NCBI RefSeq assembly: GCF_014655715.1
Contig: NZ_BNBM01000017.1
Location: 124,001 to 188,000 of the forward strand
DNA: 64,000 bases
Source: Streptomyces lanatus
Lineage (GTDB): Bacteria; Actinomycetota; Actinomycetes; Streptomycetales; Streptomycetaceae
Direction of reading: 5' to 3'
Positions within the stretch are counted from its first letter, which is position 1; each line of letters starts with the position of its first letter. The notes under the pieces were generated by a model. It saw nothing but the letters and a program-made list of their open reading frames with translations. It was not told where the DNA came from and ran no database searches. Both the position numbers and the translations under genes were made by a program. This document shows positions 29,940-37,715 of this stretch, piece by piece.

Positions 29940-30833
29940 ATGTCCGCTGCCGTTCTCTTCGACGTCCCCGCCGCTGCGGCGAATGCCAAGCCCAAGGAAA
30001 AGCGTCCCGCCCCGGTGTACGCCGAGCGTCGGTGGTTCGCCGACCTCGACCGGGTGACGTACCTGGGCACGCATCAGCCGTCTTGGCTCGCCCGCGAAGA
30101 GTTCGGCAACGACTGCATCCCGCTGTGCGTCGCTCACCAGCGGCTCGACGGTCGCAAGACCCTGCCGCGCGCGGTCACACCGTGGATGCTCGACTCCGGC
30201 GGCTTCACGGAGCTGTCGAAGTACGGCCGTTGGACGGTGTCCCCGTACTACTACGCCGAGGCGGCGCGCCGGTACTACGACGAGACCGGCCTGATGGACG
30301 CCTGCGCGATCCAGGACTGGATGTGTGAGGACGAGATCCTCGCGAAGACCGGCCTCACGATCGCCGACCACCAGGTCAAGACCGTTGCGTCGTTCCTCAA
30401 CCTGATGACGCTGGACGCCGACCTCCCGTGGATGCCCGTGATCCAGGGCCGCACGCTCGACGACTACCTGCGGTGTATCGACATGTACGACCAGGTCGGC
30501 GTGGATCTCACGCTCGAACCGGTCGTCGGTATCGGCTCCGTGTGCCGCTTGCAGCAGACCGACGAGGCCGCCCGGATCATCGAAACGATCTGGGGGATGG
30601 GGATTCGCCTGCACGGGTTCGGCTTCAAGAAGACCGGTCTCCGCCGCGTCGCCCACCAGCTTTACAGCAGCGACTCCATGGCCTGGTCGTACAACGCCAC
30701 CAACCGGGCCCCGATGCCCGAGTGCGTGGGCAAGCACGTCCACTGCGGCAACTGCCCGAAGTACGCCATCGCCTGGCGTAACGCGCTCCTCAACTCCCTG
30801 CCGGACGACCCGCAGCTCCTGCTCGCCGCCTGA
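29940..30833 (+). CDS. DpdA-like DNA base-exchange enzyme (TGT family)
   Basis: A 297-residue protein resembling the phage DpdA group, relatives of tRNA-guanine transglycosylase that put 7-deazaguanine bases into DNA. The TGT catalytic block appears as TPWMLDSGGFTELSKYG (about 80-96, with Asp85). Then come AIQDWMCEDEIL (123-134), a strand DLTLEPVVGIGS (189-200, standing in for the second active-site region), HGFGFKK, and a zinc-type C/H cluster ECVGKHVHCGNCPK (261-274). No preQ0 synthesis genes (queC, queD, queE, folE) are seen, so the base would come from the host or another locus. The N-terminal AVLFDVP echoes the two PP-loop proteins. Single-gene unit with P6 and U10. Confidence 0.75.
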   Translation: MSAAVLFDVPAAAANAKPKEKRPAPVYAERRWFADLDRVTYLGTHQPSWLAREEFGNDCIPLCVAHQRLDGRKTLPRAVTPWMLDSGGFTELSKYGRWTVSPYYYAEAARRYYDETGLMDACAIQDWMCEDEILAKTGLTIADHQVKTVASFLNLMTLDADLPWMPVIQGRTLDDYLRCIDMYDQVGVDLTLEPVVGIGSVCRLQQTDEAARIIETIWGMGIRLHGFGFKKTGLRRVAHQLYSSDSMAWSYNATNRAPMPECVGKHVHCGNCPKYAIAWRNALLNSLPDDPQLLLAA

Positions 30834-30845
30834 TCCCGGCAGGCC

Positions 30846-30874
30846 CCCGGGGCGCCCCTCGCGCGCGCCCCGGG
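30846..30874 (+). terminator. GC hairpin after the dpdA-like gene
   Basis: CCCGGGGCGC / GCGCCCCGGG is a perfect 10-bp stem with a 9-base loop, 12 bases after the stop. It is not followed by a long T run, so termination may be partial. Confidence 0.65.
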
Positions 30875-30954
30875 CCCCGTTCTGACACAGCTCGCCGCGG
30901 CGTGACGTTCCTCCATGCGCCCGGCATCTCCGCAACGTCCCTGGAAGGACACCG

Positions 30955-31866
30955 ATGGACTCCGTCGTCTTCACCCCGAAGGACATCCCCGCCCTGCGCC
31001 GGGCCGCGAAGTTCCTGCGCCGCACAGAACTGACCCTGCCGGACACCGCGCACCCCAAGACCCACGACGCCATCCTGGTCTCCGCGCTGCGGCTGGACGA
31101 CCAGGCCGACGAGCTGGGCGGGCAGGCCCCGGACCCGTCGGTGCGGGAGACCCGGCGCCCGATCTTCAACCAGCTCGTCGCCCCCGAGGCCGGCGGGCCC
31201 ATGTTCCACGAGGAGGCGAAGGCGCTCCTCGACGCCCACGAGGACGCCGTCCGGGCCGCCGCCGCGGTGAGCGTGCTCCGCCTCCAGGGCGCGATGCTCG
31301 CCCTGCACCCGAAGACCGCGAACCCCCGGCACGGCTGCTGCGCCGCGCCGAAGCTGTGCGGCGGACACCGGCCGGAGTGCCGGAGCAGCGAGCACACGAT
31401 CGGCGGCCGCGACCCGTGGCCGTGCCAGTCGCTGCGCGCCGTCGGGATCCGTAGCGACGAGGACGCCCAGGCCGTGCGCCAGGCCCTGGCCGAGCTCGAG
31501 CGCCAGGCCGACCCCGACGGCTACCCGAGCCGGAAGAAGACGAACCGCGGCCGCACCGTGCATGCCACCAGGCAGCTCGACGACGGCATCGGCGACGCCG
31601 GCGCGTGCGGCATGTACTTCCGGCTGGACACGGTGAGCAGCCTCGAGGGCCCCGACACCGAGGTGTCGTGCCAGGCCTGCGTGAAGGCGCTCCTCCGCAA
31701 GCGCCAGGAGGCCGAGGCCGCGGTCGCCGACGAGGCCGCGCACCGCTGCACCCTGCCGCCGAACCGGTTCCTGCCGTGCGGCTGCTGCCCGCACCAGGTC
31801 TGCGAGGACTGCGAGTGCTGCGCCCACAAGTGCGAGTGCCGCACCGGCGGCACCCCCGCCGAGTAG
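30955..31866 (+). CDS. Unknown protein with Cys-rich, zinc-finger-like ends
   Basis: A 303-residue protein. The N-terminal 110 residues are helical. A first Cys/His cluster (RHGCCAAPKLCGGHRPECRS) lies near 120-140. The C-terminal 40 residues are very Cys-rich (CGCCPHQVCEDCECCAHKCE) and could hold two or more zinc ions. Between them is DTEVSCQACVKALLRKRQEA. Metal binding is inferred from the Cys spacing. No family recognised. ATG 30955 is preceded by GGAAGGAC. Confidence 0.72.
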   Translation: MDSVVFTPKDIPALRRAAKFLRRTELTLPDTAHPKTHDAILVSALRLDDQADELGGQAPDPSVRETRRPIFNQLVAPEAGGPMFHEEAKALLDAHEDAVRAAAAVSVLRLQGAMLALHPKTANPRHGCCAAPKLCGGHRPECRSSEHTIGGRDPWPCQSLRAVGIRSDEDAQAVRQALAELERQADPDGYPSRKKTNRGRTVHATRQLDDGIGDAGACGMYFRLDTVSSLEGPDTEVSCQACVKALLRKRQEAEAAVADEAAHRCTLPPNRFLPCGCCPHQVCEDCECCAHKCECRTGGTPAE

Positions 31867-31874
31867 CCCGTCCC

Positions 31875-31899
31875 GGCCGGGCGTCCACCGCGCCCGGCC
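31875..31899 (+). terminator. GC hairpin
   Basis: GGCCGGGCG / CGCCCGGCC is a 9-bp perfect stem with a 7-base loop, eight bases after the stop at 31866. Further same-strand genes follow closely, so termination may be incomplete. Confidence 0.6.
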
Positions 31900-31935
31900 C
31901 CCGTCACCACCCGTCCCACCGGCAGGAGATGCGAG

Positions 31936-32211
31936 ATGACGACGTACGAGCGCCTCATGGCCGAGCAGTGGCCGACCGGCAGGTTCGGCCGCCCTGCTGT
32001 CGACGAGCCGGCCCGCACGGCATCCGCCGCCACGGACACGCCGGAGCAGCAGGCCGCGCGCCGCGCCGCCCTGAGCGAGGCCCAACACGGTTGGCGCCTG
32101 CCGGACCAGCGCTCGCAGAAGAACCGCGAGCGCACCGCCGAGCGCAAGCGTGCCGCCCGCCCGCGTCACCTGCGCGTCGTGCCCAATCCCGCCGACACCG
32201 AAGCCGCTTGA
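31936..32211 (+). CDS. Small unknown basic protein
   Basis: A 91-residue protein (TTYERLMAEQWPTGRFGRPA, then an Ala/Arg-rich helix and RKRAARPRHLRVVPN). ATG 31936 has AGGAGA upstream. It looks soluble and largely disordered at the C-terminus. Function unknown. Confidence 0.6.
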   Translation: MTTYERLMAEQWPTGRFGRPAVDEPARTASAATDTPEQQAARRAALSEAQHGWRLPDQRSQKNRERTAERKRAARPRHLRVVPNPADTEAA

Positions 32212-32238
32212 CCACCTCACGCCCAGAGAGGCACCGCC

Positions 32239-32370
32239 ATGCGCTGGAACGTCACGCCCCGCCGCCGCAAGCCGAACTCCGGCCGCTGGAAGGCCGACCG
32301 CACCGAGTTCGCCCGCCGCCCGCCGTGGCCGCTCGAGCTCCTGAGCCTGTCCATCCCGCGCCCCGCCTGA
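32239..32370 (+). CDS. Very small basic protein
   Basis: A 43-residue frame, MRWNVTPRRRKPNSGRWKAD..., with AGAGAGGCACC before ATG 32239. It lies 27 bases after the previous stop in an evenly spaced gene series, which supports it being real. Function unknown. Confidence 0.5.
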   Translation: MRWNVTPRRRKPNSGRWKADRTEFARRPPWPLELLSLSIPRPA

Positions 32371-32425
32371 TCATCCGCCCACCGCCGCGGTGCACGCCGC
32401 GGCCGCCCCCGAGAACGGAACCCCA

Positions 32426-32869
32426 ATGCCCAACCAGCTCGCCGTCGTCCGGTCGCTCCGACAGGACGTCATCGGCCCCCACCACCACTACTCGTTCGGC
32501 GAGATCGCCACCATGCCCGTCGAGCCGTACGAGGCGGTCACGGACGCGATGGCCGCGATCCTCGAGCGCGTTGCCGTGGCCGTCGACTGGCGGCGCCTCC
32601 TCGTCGAGGCGTCGTGGCGTCACATGCGCCTGCACCCGGACCGGAAGGAGGAGCTGCTCCGGTACCAGAGCGAGGCAGAAGGGGTGTGCGGCGAGTGCCT
32701 CGCGGAGGCCCTGTTGCAGGAGAACACGGGCGCGCCGGATTGGGAGCGGGAGCCGGACGCCGAAATGCGGCATCAGGCCGTCGATTGGGCCGCGATCGTC
32801 GCCGAGGTCCTCCAGCACCGTCGGGGCACCATCGAGCACCAGTACCGGACGCCGCACCGTGGCCGGTGA
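32426..32869 (+). CDS. Unknown acidic protein
   Basis: A 147-residue protein with a GPHHHYSFGEIA segment, helices (YEAVTDAMAAILERVAVAVD, VDWRRLLVEASWRHMRLHPD), a short CxxC (GVCGECLAEAL) and a His-rich end. ATG 32426 has GAACGGAA upstream. It overlaps the next gene by 11 bases. Family not recognised. Confidence 0.65.
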   Translation: MPNQLAVVRSLRQDVIGPHHHYSFGEIATMPVEPYEAVTDAMAAILERVAVAVDWRRLLVEASWRHMRLHPDRKEELLRYQSEAEGVCGECLAEALLQENTGAPDWEREPDAEMRHQAVDWAAIVAEVLQHRRGTIEHQYRTPHRGR

Positions 32870-33179
32870 GTCGGCCGCGGGCCGCACCCTGGTCTGCCAC
32901 TGGTGGGACGACGGGCACGGCGGTCGCCACCTCATCCCCGTGTGCCACGCGCGCGTGGAGAACCCCGACCTCGAGGTCTGCAACTGCCCCACGATCGAGC
33001 AGCAGCTCCAGGCCGCACGGCGCCAGAACGCCGCGACGGGCCGGGCGCTGCGCGGTCAACAGGCCTGGCACGATGCGATCGTCCGGGCCGTCTACGACCA
33101 CCCCGACGGGATCGCCATCATAAAGGCCGCCGCCGACCTGGCCGAGCGCGGGTACGGCAGGGGGCAGCGCCGTGCATGA
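32859..33179 (+). CDS. Unknown Cys/His-containing protein
   Basis: About 106 residues from GTG 32859. It starts AGESAAGRTLVCHWWDDGHG and continues with PVCHARVENPDLEVCNCPTI, a Cys/His spacing that could bind zinc. A helical C-terminus follows. It overlaps both neighbours by a few bases, so the three genes are coupled. Function unknown. Confidence 0.6.
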   Translation: MAGESAAGRTLVCHWWDDGHGGRHLIPVCHARVENPDLEVCNCPTIEQQLQAARRQNAATGRALRGQQAWHDAIVRAVYDHPDGIAIIKAAADLAERGYGRGQRRA

Positions 33180-33720
33180 CGTCGACCTGGACGGGTTCCG
33201 CCTCGAGGAACAGTGGTTCGACGACGAGTTCGAGATCCTCCGGGGCCGGCGGCAGCCCGTCGATCGCTGGTCCGACCTGCTGTTCCAAGCGACGTGGTGG
33301 CAGGACGCCGACGCCGCCCGGACCATCTGGCGCCTGGACGAGCTCAGCGAGCAGCAGTGCGCGCTGATCCACCGCTTCGTGGCCATGCACGAGGAGGAGA
33401 CCGGCACGCTCCTGGCGTGGGAGAGCACGCACGCGCCGGTGCCCAGCGGGGACGTGGCGTTCGACGCGTACGACCGCGGGCAGTCCCAGCTCCTGGAGAT
33501 GGTCAGCGAGCACGGGTGGATCCACCGCACCGACCTGATGCTCGCCCTGCAGCGCCGCATGCGCGGGTGGCCGGCAGTCGAGGGGACGTGCTTCTGCGGC
33601 TACCCCGTCACCGAGGGTTGGACCACTTTGCGTGCCACGCCGGGATGGAAATTGCCTGATCGGACGGGCGATGCCAGCGCCGAACTCATCTTCGAGGCCC
33701 TCGTGTGGCGCCACCCTTGA
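33172..33720 (+). CDS. Unknown protein, last gene of the element
   Basis: A 182-residue protein, helical and acidic (EEQWFDDEFEILRGRRQPVD, DELSEQQCALIHRFVAMHEE), with a CxC (GTCFCGYPV) near the C-terminus. It starts at GTG 33172, overlapping the stop of the gene before. It is the last plus-strand gene before chromosomal-type minus-strand genes begin at 33757, so the element boundary probably lies within or just after it. Confidence 0.65.
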   Translation: MHDVDLDGFRLEEQWFDDEFEILRGRRQPVDRWSDLLFQATWWQDADAARTIWRLDELSEQQCALIHRFVAMHEEETGTLLAWESTHAPVPSGDVAFDAYDRGQSQLLEMVSEHGWIHRTDLMLALQRRMRGWPAVEGTCFCGYPVTEGWTTLRATPGWKLPDRTGDASAELIFEALVWRHP

Positions 33721-33756
33721 GGCGTGGCGCCTGCGATGTTGGGCGCGGGAGAGGAT

Positions 33757-35181
33757 CTACGACCTGGGGGACGCGGCAAGGTTGTTCAGGCCATCCAGCA
33801 GTCTGCGCTCCGAGGGGGTGAACGGTGGCTGATCAAGTTGAGGGCGCAAGGGGCCGACCAGGGCCGTCAGCAGCACACGAGGGTGGACGACGGACGCGGG
33901 CGAAGCCTGTAGGGCCAGCAGATCGGTCAGAGCTGTGGCGGCGCGGAAGGATCCAGTGGCGGTGCGGGACAGGCGACTGACGTAGCGCTGCAGGAGCCGA
34001 TCGAGGAGGTTCGGGTTCGCGCCTGTCGTGGTGGAGTAGTGGATGTCCTGTCCCACGGCGAGGGCCCAAGCGGTGTCGACGGGGCCTGCGATGGCACGTT
34101 GGGCACGGCGCGCCAGGCCTGGGGTCAGGCTGTCCGATACCAGAGAGCGCAGCGCCTGAGCGCCTTGCGCAGCCACCGATATGCCCTGCGCGTAAACGGG
34201 GTTGAAGGACGCGACGGAGTCCCCCAGGACCACCAGGCCCTCCGGCCACCGACGGAGCCGTTCGTAGAAGTAGCGTCGGTTGGCCGTGCTGTGGGTGACA
34301 CTGACGTCGGTGAGTGGTTCGGCGTGGGCGAGCAGGTCCGCCAGGATTGGGTGGCGCAGCGTGCGGGCAAAGGACTCGAAGGCGTCCGGATCTCGGGTGG
34401 GTTGCCCGCCGGGGGCGCCCATCAGACTGACGTGCCAGCGGTCGCCTTCGATGGGCAGGAGCCCGCCGGCGTTGCCGGGCTGGGGCAACCGGGGGTCGGC
34501 TTGCACACCAACCATGGGCCAGTCGCGGGTGGGGACGGGAGCGCGGTAGAGGCGGCTTGCGTAGACGAGGCCCGAGTCGATGCGCTTCTCCTTGAGGCCG
34601 GTGATGCCCAGTTCGGTGAGCCATTGGGGGGCGCGCGTGGCCCGGCCAGAGGCATCGATGACTAGCTGTGCGCGCAGTTCTGATTCCTTGCCGTTGGTGG
34701 CTTGTACCCGCACGCCGGTGACATGGCGGTGGTCTCCGATCAGCCCGACGACCTTGGTACTCGTGCGCACGCTGACCCGGGGGTCTTTGAGGACCTGTGC
34801 TCGGACGACGGAGTCGGTCAGGTCACGGCTCGCCGAAAACATGTTGTGGGTGGCACGCTGCCAGCGGCGGTACCAGCCCTCGGGAGAGTAAATGACCATG
34901 TTGGTCGTCATCGGTATGCGGTTGGCGCCCGCGGCCAGCAACTGCTCCATGGTGCCGGGCAGCAGACTTTCGATGGCCTCGGCACCGCCGGCATGTAGGA
35001 AGTGAATATGTGCAGCCTGGGGCACTCCGGTGCGTGGCTCAGGCCCGTCGGGTAGATCGTGGGCCTCGATGATGTCCACAGAATCGACGTGGTCCTTCAC
35101 CGCGGCCGCAGCAAGCATGCCCCCGATGCTGCCCCCGATGACCACAACACGGGTGGAACTCCGGCGCGATGCTTCAGTCAT
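33757..35181 (-). CDS. FAD-dependent monooxygenase-like oxidoreductase
   Basis: A 474-residue flavoprotein. The N-terminal dinucleotide-binding loop is VVVIGGSIGGMLAAAAV. The middle part has a LVIDASGRATRAPQW segment, and the second FAD motif is GLVVLGDSVASFNPVYAQG, which matches the GD(S/A)xxxxNPxxxxG block of class A flavin monooxygenases. It would oxidise a small molecule using NAD(P)H and oxygen; the substrate is unknown. It is the last gene of an operon with a membrane protein, an ImmA/IrrE-like gene and an XRE gene, and its start overlaps the membrane-protein stop by eight bases. Confidence 0.88.
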   Translation of the reverse strand: MTEASRRSSTRVVVIGGSIGGMLAAAAVKDHVDSVDIIEAHDLPDGPEPRTGVPQAAHIHFLHAGGAEAIESLLPGTMEQLLAAGANRIPMTTNMVIYSPEGWYRRWQRATHNMFSASRDLTDSVVRAQVLKDPRVSVRTSTKVVGLIGDHRHVTGVRVQATNGKESELRAQLVIDASGRATRAPQWLTELGITGLKEKRIDSGLVYASRLYRAPVPTRDWPMVGVQADPRLPQPGNAGGLLPIEGDRWHVSLMGAPGGQPTRDPDAFESFARTLRHPILADLLAHAEPLTDVSVTHSTANRRYFYERLRRWPEGLVVLGDSVASFNPVYAQGISVAAQGAQALRSLVSDSLTPGLARRAQRAIAGPVDTAWALAVGQDIHYSTTTGANPNLLDRLLQRYVSRLSRTATGSFRAATALTDLLALQASPASVVHPRVLLTALVGPLRPQLDQPPFTPSERRLLDGLNNLAASPRS

Positions 35182-36367
35182 GACGGGCTACTTTCTGCTG
35201 GGGCACGTAGTGCTCTTGAAGGTTGCGGACGAGGGGCGAGGTCAGTGCCATGGACAAAGGGATGAGGTCCACCCCGCGCCGCGCCCGAGCCTCGGTGGCC
35301 TCTAGCTGGTGATCCGGATTGGTGCGCTGCCGATCGCGAGCGGCGAGGATCATGGCTGCCTCAGCGGTGATCGCTGCGGTGGACTCGTCGTCGCCACCAC
35401 GGAGGGCCGCGGCATAGGCGAACTCGCGGACAGCGGGGTCGTAGTAGGGCGCCAGAGCATGGACGGCGTCGTAGAGGGCTGTCTTCCGCCCGGTCAGGAG
35501 CACCGCCGGAGGAGTGCGCCACCAGGGCAGCGACGCGCGGATGGCGCCAGGGGTTGACACGTCCCTGACAGCACGCCACAGCGGGGTGAGCTGACGCAGT
35601 TGCCGGATGGTACGGGCGATTTCTGCGACGCGCGGAGCAGCGAGCGGCACAACGAAGCCGACGGCGCCGAGCAGAGAGGCTGGAGCCGCCAACTGGCGGG
35701 TCACGTCGCCAGCAAGGAAGTCAAGGTTGTAGCCCATCCACCGGGCGGCCACAGCCACCAGCCTGACGCCGTCGTAGCTCACCACGATCAGGTAGGCGGG
35801 AGCGAGGATGAGCAGGCCTGCTCGAAGAGAGCCCTGGACTTCCTTCGACCAGAGCCAGCAGAGGATGCTCGCGGTCATCATGGCGACGCCCTGCGCCACA
35901 AGGTAAAGGACGATCATCTCGCGGATGTATGGGGTGTTGGCGTAGTAGACGTCGAACAGGGTCACCTGCTCCACGGGAGCGTCTCCCGCCCAGAACAGGG
36001 CGATGACGGCAAAGAGAGCCAGACTGTAGGTGCTGATGCACATGCGTGAGGCACGCCGTGTCTGGTCCAAGGGCCCCGGGCGCCAGTTGATGATCAGCAG
36101 GAGACTTGCGCCAGAGAAGGCGATGGTCGTCGAGTACACCGCTGGGGCGGCAACGTTGGTGATCCCGGTGAACTGGTTGAGCGCGACGATGGAGTCCGGC
36201 GCGGCTAGGACCATGAGGCAGCCGGCTGCGAAGAGGAGCACGCAAGCGGCGCGGAGCAGCATGTCGTGCCGCCTCCGGATCAGCGCCGGGACTTTGAGGG
36301 CGCAGACCAGTAGGAGGATGAACCCGCACGCGTAGAAGCCGATACTGTCGGATATTCCGGATGTCAC
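35174..36367 (-). CDS. MAB_1171c-type seven-helix membrane protein
   Basis: A 397-residue protein with about seven hydrophobic helices in the first 260 residues (FYACGFILLLVCALKVPALI; VLLFAAGCLMVLAA; VIALFWAG; IVLYLVAQGVAMMTASILCW; ILAPAYLIVVSYDGVRLV; LLGAVGFVVPLAA). A cytoplasmic helical tail of about 130 residues follows. It matches the MAB_1171c family, called putative transporters but without proven substrate. GTG start at 36367. In actinobacteria such genes commonly sit with XRE and ImmA-like genes, as here, so it may sense or export a signal in that small system. Confidence 0.75.
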   Translation of the reverse strand: MTSGISDSIGFYACGFILLLVCALKVPALIRRRHDMLLRAACVLLFAAGCLMVLAAPDSIVALNQFTGITNVAAPAVYSTTIAFSGASLLLIINWRPGPLDQTRRASRMCISTYSLALFAVIALFWAGDAPVEQVTLFDVYYANTPYIREMIVLYLVAQGVAMMTASILCWLWSKEVQGSLRAGLLILAPAYLIVVSYDGVRLVAVAARWMGYNLDFLAGDVTRQLAAPASLLGAVGFVVPLAAPRVAEIARTIRQLRQLTPLWRAVRDVSTPGAIRASLPWWRTPPAVLLTGRKTALYDAVHALAPYYDPAVREFAYAAALRGGDDESTAAITAEAAMILAARDRQRTNPDHQLEATEARARRGVDLIPLSMALTSPLVRNLQEHYVPQQKVARHD

Positions 36368-36414
36368 CTTGCTGCTTCTCTCCTGGATACCTGTGCCGTG
36401 GGACGCGGAAGCGG

Positions 36415-37023
36415 CTAACTCCGGCGGACTCGGTGCGCCATGGACGCCTGTATGCGGCCGGCGAGCTGGTCCGGGTCAGCGGCGGTGCGCGCCCGGGCGA
36501 GGGCAACCTGCACGTCCGTGGCAAAGCGGTACCCGAAGAGCTCCGCCTCCACTTCGTGCTCGTTCTCGTGGGCGCCGGCGCGAGCAGCGAAGTGCAGGGG
36601 GGCATCCATGCTGGTTTCGGGAGAGAGCTCCGCGCCGTCCATCTCGGCGATGAGGGCGACGAGTTGCGCCAGCGCGTCAGGCGGCTGTCCTTCGTTAGAG
36701 CGTGCCGCGGCAGCTCCGTGGGCTGTGAGGTCGCTGCAGTGCCCCTCGAGCATGTGCCATGTCTCGTGACCGATGATCACCAACTGATGCTCGAGGTCGG
36801 TGTTCTCCTCGTAGCCGATCAGGTCGTGGCCGGTGCGGTCGACCCACACTCCGCTGGCGATCCCTGGGGGAAACGGAACCGAGCGCAGCCTCACCGGACG
36901 CCCTCGTACCTGGGTGAGGGCATCGCCTATCGAGGCGATTAGGTTGTCGTCGCTGAGCGTCGGGCGCAGGTGGCGGATGAGCTGTGCACTGCGCTTACGC
37001 ATCCCTTTTGGTCCCGAACTCAC
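36415..37023 (-). CDS. ImmA/IrrE-type metallopeptidase (toxin-like partner of XRE)
   Basis: A 202-residue protein with a zinc-peptidase motif HETWHMLEGH (HExxH) in VIIGHETWHMLEGHCSD. Downstream acidic residues (ELFGYRFATDVQ) could serve as the third ligand. ImmA/IrrE proteins cleave or inactivate a partner repressor and are annotated as toxins in XRE-linked pairs. Start GTG 37023 overlaps the XRE gene's TGA, so they are translated together. The likely partner is that regulator, but the direction of action is unproven. Confidence 0.85.
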   Translation of the reverse strand: MSSGPKGMRKRSAQLIRHLRPTLSDDNLIASIGDALTQVRGRPVRLRSVPFPPGIASGVWVDRTGHDLIGYEENTDLEHQLVIIGHETWHMLEGHCSDLTAHGAAAARSNEGQPPDALAQLVALIAEMDGAELSPETSMDAPLHFAARAGAHENEHEVEAELFGYRFATDVQVALARARTAADPDQLAGRIQASMAHRVRRS

Positions 37024-37646
37024 CGGTCTCCTTGGCTGTCATCAAACTGCAGCAGGGCTGTGAGGGTCGCGTTAAGGACTTTCCAGCGCTCCGGTGGCAG
37101 GTCACGCGCCTGCCGGAGGCGGACACTTCGGACGTCGTCGAAGGAATCCTCCGCCGGAGTCAGGGAGTCAGGCCCGGGAACGGACGGCTCGGAGGTCGGT
37201 TGCTGTTCGGCGAGGATGCCCAGCAATACCCGGTTGAGGGCCTCGGGCGCAGGCGCTGTGAAGAATGCCTCCTTGCCCTGGACGCCGAAGAACTCCACGA
37301 GGCCATGCAGGAGTTCAACGCTCGGTGTCTTTTCGCCGGAGCAGACCTGGCGTGCCCAGACACCGGAGATACCCAGCTTGCGGGAGACGTTGCCGGCGAG
37401 ATCCGACATAGGCTTTCCGGAACGCGCCAGATGGGCGTCGGAGAGTGCCTTGATACGAGCTTGCACCCGATCGTTGACAGTGTCGGCGGGTGGATTCTTG
37501 CCCCTGAGCAGGCAGCGAACAGTGTGCTCGGGCAGCGCCGACTTGGCTGCCAGGTCCCGGGGGTTGAGGATGGCTGACCTGTCCAGGTTCTGTTCTCTGA
37601 TGTGCGTCTCGAGGCGCCTGAGAGTCTCGAGGACCGGATTGCCCAC
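37020..37646 (-). CDS. XRE-family transcriptional regulator
   Basis: A 208-residue regulator. A helix-turn-helix of lambda-repressor type lies near residues 24-90 (LAAKSALPEHTVRCLLRGKN; SRKLGISGVWARQVCSGEKT is another, around 85-105). The rest is a helical C-terminus ending DLPPERWKVLNATLTALLQF. GTG 37646 has GGGAG nine bases before it. It is the first gene of the operon XRE, ImmA/IrrE, membrane protein, flavoprotein. Two operator-like sites at 37716-37753 lie upstream, suggesting self-regulation. Confidence 0.82.
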   Translation of the reverse strand: MGNPVLETLRRLETHIREQNLDRSAILNPRDLAAKSALPEHTVRCLLRGKNPPADTVNDRVQARIKALSDAHLARSGKPMSDLAGNVSRKLGISGVWARQVCSGEKTPSVELLHGLVEFFGVQGKEAFFTAPAPEALNRVLLGILAEQQPTSEPSVPGPDSLTPAEDSFDDVRSVRLRQARDLPPERWKVLNATLTALLQFDDSQGDR

Positions 37647-37715
37647 CGAAGTGCTCCCGCGGGGTTGGTGATCAGTCGTGGTGCCCCCGCACTCTACGCG
37701 GGCCACGCCAGAAAA

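Noticed and set aside
1..33720. CRISPR array from repeated short elements
   Set aside because: The repeats are spread over kilobases in front of genes with uneven spacing, so they are leaders and promoters, not an array.
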